From Alteribacter keqinensis (GTDB taxonomy: Bacteria; Bacillota; Bacilli; Bacillales; Salisediminibacteriaceae): DNA of 64,000 bases. The position numbers and the translations under genes were made by a program. The stretch covers positions 248,001 to 312,000 of the forward strand of contig NZ_RHIB01000001.1 in assembly GCF_003710255.1 (NCBI RefSeq), read 5' to 3'. Below are positions 33,591 through 42,701 of the stretch, piece by piece. Numbering within the stretch: position 1 is the stretch's first letter; each line of letters begins with the position of its first letter. The notes under the pieces are model-generated. The model had not been told where the DNA came from. It did not search any database and was given only the letters and a program-made list of their open reading frames with translations.

Positions 33591-34619
33591 TCATGTGAAA
33601 TATTCCAGCTTGGCATTTGGAAAGTATTTGTCAATGAAGCTGTTGAGTGTTTCTTTTAAGTCTTCCTGCTCATCTTTTTGATAAATGTATTTTCCGATTC
33701 CGTATTTTCCCCATTTGTATTTTCGCTTTTCCTCGTCAAGTTCCAGCTTGGTCATTGGATAGTTTTTCTGAATCACACGTTTTGCAGGTTTGGTGAACCG
33801 GTGCTGAATCAGCTCAAAGGTAAGATCATCACGAGCCCTGTCCGAAAGCTCTGCATCCAGTTTCTTAAACATCTCTTCGTAACCCTGCTTCCACCCTTCG
33901 TGAATATAAAGAGGAGCTACGATAAAACCGAGCGGATACCCTGCATTTGCTACTTTACCTGCAGCCTGGATACGGTAATCAAGAGGTGAAGTGCCCTGCT
34001 CAAAATTCTTGATTACATAATCGGCATTGATACTGAAACGGAATCTTGTTTTCCCTTTGTGATCGGCATCCAGTAAATGATCAACGTGGTGGTACTTAGT
34101 CACAAACCGGAGTTTACCGTTCTCAGAATTACCAAAGTATTCAATGGCTTTTTTCAGTGAATGGGTAAGGTGATCAATTCCTACTATGTCAGACGTGCAT
34201 GCCGCTTCAAACCTTGTGTCCTGGGGAGCCCGTTCACTCATGTACTGCTCGGCCTGATCAAAGATTTCTTCAAGGTTGACGTATGTGCGGATATAAGGTT
34301 TATCTCCCATGGTTGTCTGCAGGTAGCAGTACTGACAATGGCCCATACAGCCGGTAGCAAGGGGAATGGCATACTCTGCAGATGGCTTTGAGGTATCAAA
34401 CTTCAGTGTTTTTCTGACTCCGACCACAAGAGTAGACTTTGCATTCCGGTACTTTTGTAGATGGTTTTCGCCCGGTATGTTGCGTACCTGGTTATGGGAA
34501 GTGGTTTTGCGAATCTCTACACCCAAATCCTCGAATTTCTTTTTTAACTCAGCACCCAGGTGGTATTCTAATGCTCCCGGTTCAATATATACGAGCTGAG
34601 GCATGAACGGTTTAATCAC
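33591..34619 (-). CDS. splB: Spore photoproduct lyase SplB
   Basis: The protein has 342 residues, the same length as B. subtilis SplB. The radical-SAM cluster motif is CMGHCQYC near residue 90 (CxxxCxxC). The H-donor Cys corresponding to Cys141 lies in FEAACTSDIVG. It reverses spore photoproduct, the main UV lesion in spores, directly. GTG 34619 follows AAGGTG. splA lies just upstream and is likely co-transcribed. Presence of splAB is strong evidence that the organism forms spores. Confidence 0.96.
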   Translation of the reverse strand: MIKPFMPQLVYIEPGALEYHLGAELKKKFEDLGVEIRKTTSHNQVRNIPGENHLQKYRNAKSTLVVGVRKTLKFDTSKPSAEYAIPLATGCMGHCQYCYLQTTMGDKPYIRTYVNLEEIFDQAEQYMSERAPQDTRFEAACTSDIVGIDHLTHSLKKAIEYFGNSENGKLRFVTKYHHVDHLLDADHKGKTRFRFSINADYVIKNFEQGTSPLDYRIQAAGKVANAGYPLGFIVAPLYIHEGWKQGYEEMFKKLDAELSDRARDDLTFELIQHRFTKPAKRVIQKNYPMTKLELDEEKRKYKWGKYGIGKYIYQKDEQEDLKETLNSFIDKYFPNAKLEYFT

Positions 34620-34690
34620 AGGTTTTCACACCTTTCTAAAAAAGTTAAGTTCACAATATCTCTTTACTTCAGCTGCATCACAGCTAACAG

Positions 34691-34942
34691 CTAATATAGA
34701 TCCTCATCCTGAGGAATATCAAAATACTGATTATACATTTCTTCTGCTTCCTGATAACTTGTGTACATGGCATATTCATCTGTTAATGGAAAATGTTCTT
34801 CAAAAAGATATAAACTCATTCTCCCAGGATTATGAGGATCTTCAATTATCGAAGCCTCCTGTATCTGAGCGACATTCTGTGTGTGCGGATTCCGGTAAAT
34901 CACATATACCGTGTCTCCGGAGGTTAATTCAGAAATATTCAT
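34691..34942 (-). CDS. splA: SplA, regulator of splB
   Basis: The protein has 83 residues, close to the 79 of B. subtilis SplA, a TRAP-like small protein. Core GDTVYVIYRNPHTQNVAQIQ, then DPHNPGRMSLYLFEE, match my memory of the family. It is thought to dampen splAB expression. ATG 34942 lies eight bases after AAGGGAG. The 71-base gap to splB holds no terminator. Confidence 0.85.
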   Translation of the reverse strand: MNISELTSGDTVYVIYRNPHTQNVAQIQEASIIEDPHNPGRMSLYLFEEHFPLTDEYAMYTSYQEAEEMYNQYFDIPQDEDLY

Positions 34943-35037
34943 CAAAACTCTCCCTTTAACTGTATTACGTATAGGTTGAGTCAGGTGAGTATTCTTATAC
35001 CAGCTCATATCTGTAATATATTGTAAAGTTACAAAAA

Positions 35038-35089
35038 AAGAGACCGTCCGCTAAGGGGAACACCCGAAGTGAACAGTCTCTTTAAATTT
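35038..35089 (-). terminator. Terminator of the UbiB-phasin unit
   Basis: On the minus strand AAAGAGACTGTTC pairs with a GACGGTCTCTTT arm, followed by seven T; the loop holds an inner GGGTGTTCCCC. Confidence 0.75.
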
Positions 35090-35098
35090 GATTAATAG

Positions 35099-35470
35099 TT
35101 ATTCGTTTCTGTCCGGGTCTTCGTAAGGGACAGGGTCATTCTCCACGCCGGGCTCGTTTTCACCGCTGTTTTCAAGTGAAGCCACTCTTGCATCAAGCTC
35201 AGCGATTCGCTGTTCCAGAGCCGTAACTTCAGCCTTTGATGCAATATCCAGATCACTGAAGAATTTTTGAGCCTTCTCCTTTGAACGACGGTTCCAAGTT
35301 TCTTCAGTCTGAGTTCCTTTCTTCTCGAATTCCTTCATCATTTCATTTGCTTCATCGGGAGTTACTTTCCCTTTGACAATCAGCTCCTGAAAGTATTTCT
35401 CAGCTTTTTCCTTACTCGTAATAGCGGCACCAAGTCCGATTAAAAATCCTTTTTTCAATAGATCACTCAC
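35099..35470 (-). CDS. Phasin-like coiled-coil protein
   Basis: The protein has 123 residues. A short hydrophobic N-terminus (LLKKGFLIGLGAAITSKEKA) leads into charged helices (ELIVKGKVTPDEANEMMKEF) and a C-terminal coiled coil (ALEQRIAELDARVASLE), then an acidic tail. This is the shape of the phasin/PHA-regulator-like proteins often found beside ABC1 kinases. GTG 35470 follows AAGGAG; a GTG at 35479 overlaps the ribosome site. It lies 22 bases after the kinase gene. Confidence 0.7.
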   Translation of the reverse strand: MSDLLKKGFLIGLGAAITSKEKAEKYFQELIVKGKVTPDEANEMMKEFEKKGTQTEETWNRRSKEKAQKFFSDLDIASKAEVTALEQRIAELDARVASLENSGENEPGVENDPVPYEDPDRNE

Positions 35471-35492
35471 GATTATCACTCCTTATAAAATT

Positions 35493-37139
35493 TCAATCAT
35501 TATTCTCTCTGAATCCTGAAACCCAGCGATTATGAAGATACAAAAACATGATCGTCGAACCAAGTCCTGTCGCGGAAAGTGCAGCAGTTACACCAAACAG
35601 ATTTTGAACATCCATAATGATGCTGAGAAACAAAAAGATAAGGCTTATCAGAAAGGTAAGGCTCGAAATACCGATAAACAGAAGGTAGCGGTGGTGATCG
35701 TATCCACGCCATTCCCTCCTGGTTTCGGCCCGTCTTGCATATTTTGGGCCCTGCAGCCATTCATTTAAGTTACGGGGCACAGCCAGTAAAGGTTTCGCCG
35801 AATCTTTAAGAACCTGGAACTGGAGGCTTCCTTCTTCTTCCTCGGTATCGTTAATCCAATCCTGTACTACAGGTTTCCCGAGTTTTATAAAATCAATTTC
35901 AGGATCAACAATCGTCAGTAAGCCTAAAGCGATGGATGCTGCCCGCCCGAGAAAGGCAAATTCCGTAGGAAGCTGGATCGGCTGCTCCTGGACGAGTTCC
36001 TGAATGTCTTCAAAAATCTCTCCAATCAGCTCCTGGTCCACAGTTCCGACACCGTTTTCCAGATACGTTTCAACAGATTGTCGCAGGATCGCCTGAAGCT
36101 TGTGCTTGTTTGCATGGGGGAGGAGAAAGCCAAGCTCGCCCAACTGCTTCACTACAAGGGCATAATCTTCAAGGACAAGTCCCTGGACCACTTTTCTTAA
36201 CATAAGAGCATCCTGTTTTTTTATAACCCCGACCATTCCGAAGTCAAGTACTACCAAAGTTCCATCGCTCTTTACTAAAATGTTTCCCGGATGAGGGTCG
36301 GCATGAAACATCCCATCTTCAAGGAGCTGATCCATAAAGAACTTAAAAACCTTCTCAGCCAGTTGTTTTTGATTAATGTTATGTTTTTTTAGAAAAGACG
36401 TATTGTTCATTTTTTCAGCTTCTATCCATTCCATTACGAGAACACGGCGGGTTGAGAAATCCTCAAAGTAATGGGGGATATACAGCTCGTTGCTGTCATG
36501 GAACCGTTTCTTGAAATAAACACCGTTTTTCAGTTCCTTAGAGAAATTGAGTTCATCACTCATCACCCTCACCAGCTCTTTGTGAAGGGATTTCAGGTCT
36601 GCCTGCTTACCGAATTTAGTAAATCGCTTTGCGATCCATAATACAATCCGAAGGGCTTTAAAGTCTGTTCTGAAAATCTTTTCAATATTATGGCGCTGGA
36701 TCTTGATGGCTACTTCTTCACCGTTATGTAACCGCCCTTTATAAACTTCTCCGATTGAAGCGGAAGCAACGGGTTGATCACTAATTTCCACAAGCCAGTC
36801 ACCTATATCACGTCCCCATTCTTTTTCCAGGATCTGTCTTGAAATCCTCGCCGGAACAGGAGGAACACGGTCGATCAGGTCTTCAAGTTCTTTGAGGAAA
36901 ACTTCAGGAAACAAATCGGCCCTGGAGCTTAAAAACTGTCCGGCTTTAATCATAAGGCCTTCCAGCTTAATCGCTTTATCCCGGTACTCCCCTGCTTGTT
37001 TCTTTAGAAGCTCCTCCCACTTTTCACGGGTAGCAGCGTCCCAGTGTGTGTGGCGTTTGTTGAAGAAATAAAGCTGTGCAAGAAATTTAATGAACATCGT
37101 AACAATAACGAAAATGCGGTATAGTGAATTATTCTTCAT
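35493..37139 (-). CDS. ABC1/UbiB/AarF-family atypical protein kinase
   Basis: The protein has 548 residues. Hallmarks: the KxGQ motif in IKAGQFLSSRADLFP, the Ala-rich loop ASASIGEVYKG instead of a Gly loop, catalytic region FHADPHPGNILVK, and LVVLDFGMVG. Two membrane segments at the C-terminus (about 490-540) anchor it. UbiB-type proteins act in quinone biology as ATPases. In Firmicutes the substrate is unknown, and the phasin-like neighbour may be a partner. Confidence 0.9.
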   Translation of the reverse strand: MKNNSLYRIFVIVTMFIKFLAQLYFFNKRHTHWDAATREKWEELLKKQAGEYRDKAIKLEGLMIKAGQFLSSRADLFPEVFLKELEDLIDRVPPVPARISRQILEKEWGRDIGDWLVEISDQPVASASIGEVYKGRLHNGEEVAIKIQRHNIEKIFRTDFKALRIVLWIAKRFTKFGKQADLKSLHKELVRVMSDELNFSKELKNGVYFKKRFHDSNELYIPHYFEDFSTRRVLVMEWIEAEKMNNTSFLKKHNINQKQLAEKVFKFFMDQLLEDGMFHADPHPGNILVKSDGTLVVLDFGMVGVIKKQDALMLRKVVQGLVLEDYALVVKQLGELGFLLPHANKHKLQAILRQSVETYLENGVGTVDQELIGEIFEDIQELVQEQPIQLPTEFAFLGRAASIALGLLTIVDPEIDFIKLGKPVVQDWINDTEEEEGSLQFQVLKDSAKPLLAVPRNLNEWLQGPKYARRAETRREWRGYDHHRYLLFIGISSLTFLISLIFLFLSIIMDVQNLFGVTAALSATGLGSTIMFLYLHNRWVSGFRENND

Positions 37140-37450
37140 CGGCTGACCTCCTGACTGTCCCGCGCATCATGCTAAAACTACCTATTCCCTTAAACGTGCT
37201 CAGATATGTCACAGATTTATGACTTTTGTCAGGGATTTTACGTTTCTTCGGTTATGCCTGAAAGCCTCTTGTATACTGCCGGGGGTCTTGTCTGTCCCTC
37301 AAGACCGTCTACTCAACGATTAGGCTCGAGGCGAGTCCGCGTCAATGGAGCGTATTACGTTCAGCGCAGTGGAGCGTTAATGGAGGATAATAGTACCTTC
37401 CCAACTTTATTTTCAGGGCAGCCGATACAATAAAAATTATTTATACCCAA
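37140..37450. other. Intergenic region with a decayed repeat copy
   Basis: No gene with a ribosome site was seen. It holds a partial dispersed repeat (see 37322) and little else before the treP terminator. Confidence 0.5.
37322..37380 (+). repeat. Dispersed GC-rich repeat, decayed copy
   Basis: AGGCTCGAGGCGAGTCCGCG and GGAGCGTATTACGTTC match the copy at 57545 (AGGCTCGGCGCGAGTCCGCG, GGAGTGTATTCCGTTC). Confidence 0.7.
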
Positions 37451-37495
37451 TAGAAAAAAAAGCACCCAGCCTGTTAAAGGTTGGGTGCTTTCTTT
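37451..37495. terminator. Bidirectional terminator after treP
   Basis: AAAGCACCCAGCC pairs with GGTTGGGTGCTTT; A tract on one side and TCTTTCT on the other. It serves treP on the minus strand. Confidence 0.85.
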
Positions 37496-37500
37496 CTGTT

Positions 37501-38916
37501 CTATACTTCTTCTTTTGTAACGAATTTTGCGTACAGGAATGTGAGTGCAAAAGGAACAACGATTGCAATGATCATACCGATAAAGAATGACATCCAGAAA
37601 TCAGGAATGATGGAAAGTATTCCTGGGATACCGCCGATACCGATGGAGTTGGCCAGTACACCGTTAAGGGTGATAAACATACCCGCTGTTGCCGCACCAA
37701 TAATCGCGCAGATGAACGGAAACTTGTAACGGAGGTTAACCCCGAACAACGCAGGCTCCGTAACCCCAAGGTAGGCAGAAACAGATGATGTAAGGGAAAG
37801 ACCTTTCATGTTTTCATTACGTGTGGCGAACATAATAGCCAGTGCAGCAGAACCTTGGGCAATGTTGGAAAGAGCCAAGATCGGCCACAAGAATGTTCCA
37901 TTTCCGGTACCTACGAGCTGAAGGTCTACGGCCAGGAACGCATGGTGCATTCCGGTAATAACAAGTGGAGCATAAACTGCTCCGTATAACAGACCTCCAA
38001 TGGCAGGCAGACTTGAGAAAAGCCATATAAATCCGCCGGTAATAGCATTGGCAATTGTAAATGTAACAGGACCGATAACAATGAATGCAAGAAAACCGGT
38101 AATAAGCAAAGCCACAGGTGCAACAACCAGCATTTGAATGCTGTCCGGAACACGCTTTCTTAAGTAAATATCAATCTTAGCCAGAACCCAGGCGGATACA
38201 AGTACAGGAAGGACTTGTCCCTGATAGCCGATAGCTTCTACCTGGAGGCCGAATAAGTTCCAGGTTGGAACGTCTCCTTCAGCACTTGCATCTGCATATT
38301 CCCAGGCGTTAAGTAAGTCAGGGTGGACAAGGAATAAACCAAGTACAATACCAAGAAGCTCACTTCCGCCAAATCGTTTAACTGCCGACCAGCCGATCAG
38401 GGCGGGCAGGAACACGAAGGCAGCACTGGCAATAATATTAATTATTTCAGCGATGCCGGCCCATTGAGGGTAACGCTCTACAACGGATTCAGCAAAGAAA
38501 ATCCCTTCTCCGGTAAGGATGTTGTTAATCCCGAGAAGAAGACCGGCTGTTACGATTGCCGGCAGGATTGGAATAAAGATGTCAGCAAGCATCTTAACGC
38601 CTCGCTGGAGCCAGTTTTGCTTGGAAGCTGAAGCCTCTTTAACATCGTCTTTTGTTGCTTCGCCAATCCCGGTCATGGCTACCATTTCCTTGTAAACCTT
38701 ATCTACCGTTCCCTGGCCGATAATGACCTGAAACTGTCCGTTCGTGGAAAAAGAACCTTTGACAATATCAATGCTCTCCAGTTTCTCTGAATCCACTTTT
38801 GATTCATCTTTCAGCGACATTCTAAGCCTCGTCACACAATGTGTGGCTTTTTCAATATTCTCTTTGCCGCCAATGGCTTCGAGTATTTCTTTCACTTGCT
38901 TTTCGTATTGAGCCAT
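37501..38916 (-). CDS. treP: Trehalose-specific PTS EIIBC component
   Basis: The protein has 471 residues, as TreP of B. subtilis. The EIIB domain spans about 1-85, with the phospho-Cys in ENIEKATHCVTRLRMSL near residue 27, followed by the EIIC domain with ten membrane segments and the conserved GITEPALFG-like motif LGVTEPALFGVNL. It phosphorylates trehalose on entry; it lacks an EIIA domain, so a general EIIA-Glc is needed. TreA and TreR are not in the window. Regulated from the promoter region at 39121-39189. Confidence 0.9.
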   Translation of the reverse strand: MAQYEKQVKEILEAIGGKENIEKATHCVTRLRMSLKDESKVDSEKLESIDIVKGSFSTNGQFQVIIGQGTVDKVYKEMVAMTGIGEATKDDVKEASASKQNWLQRGVKMLADIFIPILPAIVTAGLLLGINNILTGEGIFFAESVVERYPQWAGIAEIINIIASAAFVFLPALIGWSAVKRFGGSELLGIVLGLFLVHPDLLNAWEYADASAEGDVPTWNLFGLQVEAIGYQGQVLPVLVSAWVLAKIDIYLRKRVPDSIQMLVVAPVALLITGFLAFIVIGPVTFTIANAITGGFIWLFSSLPAIGGLLYGAVYAPLVITGMHHAFLAVDLQLVGTGNGTFLWPILALSNIAQGSAALAIMFATRNENMKGLSLTSSVSAYLGVTEPALFGVNLRYKFPFICAIIGAATAGMFITLNGVLANSIGIGGIPGILSIIPDFWMSFFIGMIIAIVVPFALTFLYAKFVTKEEV

Positions 38917-38973
38917 CTTGCATCCTCCTTAAAATTATAATTTCGTTATAAAGTAAATGGAAGTAAAAGGGAA

Positions 38974-38988
38974 GGTAATCGTTTTCAT
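38974..38988 (-). promoter_or_regulatory. cre-like site in the treP leader
   Basis: On the minus strand ATGAAAACGATTACC matches WTGNAANCGNWNNCW at all but the last base. CcpA could repress treP here. Confidence 0.55.
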
Positions 38989-39120
38989 AGCCGTGGTTAA
39001 CAGGACCTGACTCATAGAATTCCCTATGACTGGGCGATTATGAGCAAAAGAAAGACTCGCTCCTTTATACCTCTGAACTTGCCATGTTAAACATTTGAAT
39101 CAATTTTTATGTTGAACATA

Positions 39121-39189
39121 TGTATATACAAGTAACCTGTGAACACTTTTTATTTTATCTTGTATATACACGTTTTGCAAGCGTTTTAG
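39121..39189 (-). promoter_or_regulatory. treP promoter with two TreR-like operators and a second cre-like site
   Basis: On minus: TTGCAA (39180-39175), 17 bases, TAAAAT (39157-39152). One TGTATATACA palindrome (39161-39170) lies between -35 and -10, and an identical one (39121-39130) lies just downstream, 40 bases away. TTGTATATACAA is the known TreR site type in Bacillus. TTGCAAGCGTTTTAG (39175-39189) overlaps the -35 and resembles cre. The leader to treP is about 230 bases. Confidence 0.75.
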
Positions 39190-39257
39190 TATCATTTTTC
39201 GACAAAAAATGCCGAGGGTGTTTTATCCTTGGTGCAACAACGCTTTTGACATGAAAA

Positions 39258-39298
39258 TGGGTGAAAACGAAAGCGTTTTACACCTTCGTTTCACCCGG
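39258..39298 (-). terminator. Terminator of the ytr-type operon
   Basis: GGGTGAAAACGAA pairs with TTCGTTTCACCC with one bulged A. On minus it is followed by ATTTTC. Located just past the permease stop. Confidence 0.6.
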
Positions 39299-39308
39299 TA
39301 AAGTAAGA

Positions 39309-40298
39309 CTATTTATTTTTGACCATCACATTCATTTTTAAAAGCCTTCTGGCGATGAGGAAGCTGAAAATGGTAAACACCGCGAAACCTAACCAGTAAG
39401 CAGTAATCTGAAAGTCAGTCATGCCCCAGGGAACAATGGCAGAGACAATCATGCCTCCCAGCAAGGCGAAGCACGCAACAATTCCAACCAGAAAGACAGG
39501 GTGGAGCTGTTTAAAGATGAGGAATTCGCCGTTATGCTCAACTTTGTTGCGTTCATAAAGGAGGAAGCCCCCGAGCAGGGTGGCGGCAATCCAGATGATC
39601 CCGAGCAGGACCGGGTTTGCCAATTCCTCAGCAGGATTCACAAAGGCAAACAATAATGGGGACACATATGCAAGCCATAAAGGCGGGTTCCAGTTAAACC
39701 CGAAGTGAAGGTCTGCAAGGTAACCTATAAGAACGAATGCACCGTAGGGAAAGATGGCAAATATAAAAGTCAGAACCACCTGAGTAATCATCTCTCCTGC
39801 AATCGTACCGATAAGCATGGCAAAGGAGAAGAACAGGATATATCCAAGCAGGGGTGTGAGAAACAGCTCCGTCAGGGTAAATGAACCCAGCCGGGAGGCA
39901 AACTCAGATGTTGCGACAATGGCATAGGCTGTGAAAAAGGTAACTGCATGAAGAGTGGCTATGATTAATACACCATAAATCCATTTGGCAAGAAATATGT
40001 CCCTTCTTTTAAATGGCAGGGAAAAAGTAAAATCATTACGTCTTGTGTTTCGTTCAATCCCTATTAAAAGCCCTGCGAAGATCGCGGAGGCAAAAAGAAT
40101 GAATACAGGAAGTGTACCGCCTATAAAAAGCCTGTAAACTTCATATGTAGAATTACTGTACATGTAAGGATATTCACGCCAGTTTTCGAGTGTAATCATC
40201 GTCTGGAATGGAAGGTGGACGGCAAAAATTATTGCGAAAATCCAGACAAGCATTTTTGATTGTTTATAATTTTGTAACCAAAGTGCCTTATGAAACAA
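39309..40298 (-). CDS. ABC transporter permease (YtrC/YtrD-like)
   Basis: The protein has 329 residues with about eight membrane segments, sharing the layout of YtrC/D permeases (GLLIGIERNTRRNDFTFSLPFKRR, a conserved loop after the second segment). The start is TTG 40298 inside the end of the ATPase gene. It probably forms the membrane part for the YtrB-like ATPase. Role in cell-wall antibiotic response is inferred from the B. subtilis counterpart. Confidence 0.82.
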   Translation of the reverse strand: MFHKALWLQNYKQSKMLVWIFAIIFAVHLPFQTMITLENWREYPYMYSNSTYEVYRLFIGGTLPVFILFASAIFAGLLIGIERNTRRNDFTFSLPFKRRDIFLAKWIYGVLIIATLHAVTFFTAYAIVATSEFASRLGSFTLTELFLTPLLGYILFFSFAMLIGTIAGEMITQVVLTFIFAIFPYGAFVLIGYLADLHFGFNWNPPLWLAYVSPLLFAFVNPAEELANPVLLGIIWIAATLLGGFLLYERNKVEHNGEFLIFKQLHPVFLVGIVACFALLGGMIVSAIVPWGMTDFQITAYWLGFAVFTIFSFLIARRLLKMNVMVKNK

Positions 40299-41163
40299 AT
40301 TCTTCGCCCCCTAACTTAACTACAAACACATCCTCCAGGCTCATAGACAGTTCTTCATAGAGAAGAGGTTTCTCATCTAAAATCACCGCTTCAGCATCGG
40401 ATCCGTTCTTTTCAATGATAATGGTATATACTCGGCCGGTTTGATTTAGGATACTCACTTTACTTTTAATCTTTTCAGGCATGTAATCGGAGAAAACAAC
40501 CTGAACTTTTTTGTACATGCTTTTCATTTCATCCAGCTCGTAGTGACTGTCTACTTTTCCATCTTTAATCATAATGATGTCATTTGCCATGAATTCCAGT
40601 TCATCAAGCCTGTGAGACGAGATAATAACTGACACGTCGCTGAGGGCAACTTCTTCCACAAGGATTTTAAGTACTTTCCGTTTTACGATGACGTCAAGAC
40701 CATCTGTTGGTTCATCCAAAATGATGTAACGGGCCCGTGTTGAAAAAGCGACCACAAGGGAGAAGAGAGCTTTCATTCCTTTTGAATAATTGCCGATCTT
40801 TTTCGTTTCAGGAAGGGAAAAGCGTTCCATCAATTCGTTAAAATAGTCATTGTCAAACCGGGGATAGACAGCTTTATATAACCTTACGAGCTCCTTCGTG
40901 GAATAGTTCTTCAAAGCTTCGGACGAATCAGGAACAAAAATAACGTCCTGCTTTGTTTCGGGGTTTTTAAAAATACTCTTGTCGCCGATTTTCACATCAC
41001 CCCGGGTTGGATCGAGAATGCCTGTCATCGTCCGTAAAAGGGTGGTCTTACCTGCTCCATTACGCCCTACAATGCCGACAATACTGCCTGGTTCAATATT
41101 GAATGTAATGTCTTTAAGTATCTCATTCTGATGAATTCGTTTAGAAAGATTTTCAACTCTCAC
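40288..41163 (-). CDS. ytrB: ABC transporter ATPase (YtrB-like)
   Basis: The protein has 291 residues. Walker A GRNGAGKTTLLR near residue 35, signature NYSKGMKALFSL (a YtrB-type variant of LSGGQ), Walker B YIILDEPTDGLD, and the His of ISSHRLDELE. GTG 41163 follows GGGGGAG. It overlaps ytrA by 11 bases and the permease gene by 11. Confidence 0.88.
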   Translation of the reverse strand: MRVENLSKRIHQNEILKDITFNIEPGSIVGIVGRNGAGKTTLLRTMTGILDPTRGDVKIGDKSIFKNPETKQDVIFVPDSSEALKNYSTKELVRLYKAVYPRFDNDYFNELMERFSLPETKKIGNYSKGMKALFSLVVAFSTRARYIILDEPTDGLDVIVKRKVLKILVEEVALSDVSVIISSHRLDELEFMANDIIMIKDGKVDSHYELDEMKSMYKKVQVVFSDYMPEKIKSKVSILNQTGRVYTIIIEKNGSDAEAVILDEKPLLYEELSMSLEDVFVVKLGGEEFVS

Positions 41164-41548
41164 GGTTTTCTCCCCCAATTTCCTGATAAAACTCTTCAAT
41201 CCACGATTCAACTTGTTCTTTTTCTATGCCAACGTAGTGGCTGTCGATAACGGCTTGTTTTAATGCCTGTTTGATTGCTTCTGACTTCCGTGGGTCGTGG
41301 GTGAAATGAAAATCCTCTGAAATGAACGTTCCCCTGCCGCGAATGGTCATAATCACCCCTTGTCTTTCCAGCTCTTTGTAAGCTTTACTTACGGTATTCG
41401 GGTTGATCACAATCTGAGAGCTCAGTTCTCTTACAGAGGGAAGCTTTTCTTCCGGCTTCAAAAGGCCCTTCGCACACATCTCTTTAACCTGATGGATGAT
41501 TTGTTCGTATAAAGGGACGTTCTTTTTAGGATCAATATTAAAATACAT
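41153..41548 (-). CDS. ytrA: GntR-family regulator YtrA
   Basis: The protein has 131 residues. The winged helix is LPSVRELSSQIVINPNTVSKAYKELE, then the wing GVIMTIRGRGTFIS. The short C-terminal dimer domain is the YtrA subfamily form. It represses its own operon in B. subtilis until certain cell-wall antibiotics such as ramoplanin-type drugs are present. An operator of the expected form lies 37 bases upstream. Confidence 0.9.
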   Translation of the reverse strand: MYFNIDPKKNVPLYEQIIHQVKEMCAKGLLKPEEKLPSVRELSSQIVINPNTVSKAYKELERQGVIMTIRGRGTFISEDFHFTHDPRKSEAIKQALKQAVIDSHYVGIEKEQVESWIEEFYQEIGGENRES

Positions 41549-41584
41549 TAATTCACCACCTTGATTGTTTCATTCTGTGTGATG

Positions 41585-41609
41585 TGTGTATTACATTTGT
41601 TAGTACACT
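41585..41609 (-). promoter_or_regulatory. YtrA operator
   Basis: On minus AGTGTA, 13 bases, TACACA. The known YtrA site is AGTGTA-N13-TACACT, so 11 of 12 defined positions match, with exact spacing. It sits directly upstream of ytrA. Confidence 0.8.
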
Positions 41610-41770
41610 TGTAGTTTATCGGGATTGCCAGCGGTTGTCAAACTTTACCTTGAACATTTTTACAAGGAGTGTTGGGAATTGTCCTCAAAAGCTAAGATTA
41701 CGGGCATTAGAAGGAAAAGGCCGTGTGAGTATAGAAACAGCATTAGGGGAAGAAAAAGGAGGAAATGGCG

Positions 41771-42658
41771 ATGTCGAGAAAAATACTTGTTTTAGGCGGC
41801 ACACGATTTTTTGGGAAAAGACTTGTGGAGAAACTTGCGGCAAATGGCGATGACGTTACCATAGCAACCCGCGGACAGCAGGAGGATTCATTTGGCGATC
41901 AGGTAACCAGAGTCAAAGTGGACCGCAGTGAACGAGAGTCGATGGAGATTGTCTTTAATCGAACGAAATGGGACCTGATTTATGATCAGATTTGCTTTTC
42001 ACCGGATGATGCAAAAATTGCGTGTGATGTGTTTAAGGAAAAAACCAGGCACTATGTTATGACATCGACTTTGTCCGTGTATGGCTTTGATGAAAAAGAA
42101 TTAAAAATTGAAAAGGACTTCGATCCATATACATACGAAATTACCATGGGTGGGAGAGCGGATTTCAGCTACGGAGAAGGAAAACGGCTGGCGGAATCCG
42201 TGTTTTTCCAGGAGGCAAGCTTCCCTGTAACAGCCGTTCGCCCTCCGATCGTTTTAGGAGAGGATGATTACACGGAGCGGCTGCATTTTCATTTGGAAAA
42301 AGTGCTGAAGGAAGTGCCGGTCCTTATTTCAAACGTGCACACCAAGCTTTCTTTTGTAGAAGCGGGAGACCTTGCTGACTTTCTGTTCTGGACAGGGAAG
42401 AGTGAGTTGCACGGACCTGTTAATGCCTCATCACCGGATCAGGTATCGCTGGGGAAGTTGATCGCCATGATTGAACAGGAAACCGGCCGGGAAGCGAAGA
42501 TTGCAGCGCCGGAGTCACCTCAGAACCAGTCCCCCTTTAATTTTCCCGCATCAACGTATCAGGATGTGTCACTGGCTGAAGCTTCGGGGTATACTTTTAA
42601 ACCCCTTACAAGTTGGCTGCCTCAGCTGATCAACCATATTCATTCTCTTTATAAGTAA
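41771..42658 (+). CDS. NAD-dependent epimerase/dehydratase family protein
   Basis: The protein has 295 residues. The Rossmann nucleotide motif is VLGGTRFFGKRLVEKLAANG near residue 7 (GxxxFxG). The catalytic-type pair Tyr-Lys lies in DFSYGEGKRLAES. The end resembles the RNA-binding/epimerase CSP41-type proteins of extended SDR. Substrate unknown. ATG 41771 follows AGGAGG; ATG 41765 is too close. It has its own terminator. Confidence 0.85.
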   Translation: MSRKILVLGGTRFFGKRLVEKLAANGDDVTIATRGQQEDSFGDQVTRVKVDRSERESMEIVFNRTKWDLIYDQICFSPDDAKIACDVFKEKTRHYVMTSTLSVYGFDEKELKIEKDFDPYTYEITMGGRADFSYGEGKRLAESVFFQEASFPVTAVRPPIVLGEDDYTERLHFHLEKVLKEVPVLISNVHTKLSFVEAGDLADFLFWTGKSELHGPVNASSPDQVSLGKLIAMIEQETGREAKIAAPESPQNQSPFNFPASTYQDVSLAEASGYTFKPLTSWLPQLINHIHSLYK

Positions 42659-42663
42659 GTCTC

Positions 42664-42701
42664 ACAAACCACCAGAACAGTTCTGGTGGTTTGTTTTTTT
42701 A
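42664..42701. terminator. Bidirectional terminator
   Basis: AAACCACCAGAAC pairs with GTTCTGGTGGTTT around a 2-base A/G loop region, then TTTTTTT. Lies between converging genes. Confidence 0.85.

Noticed and set aside
37206-37433. 75-residue open frame
   Set aside because: Includes a decayed repeat copy, and no start signal is visible.
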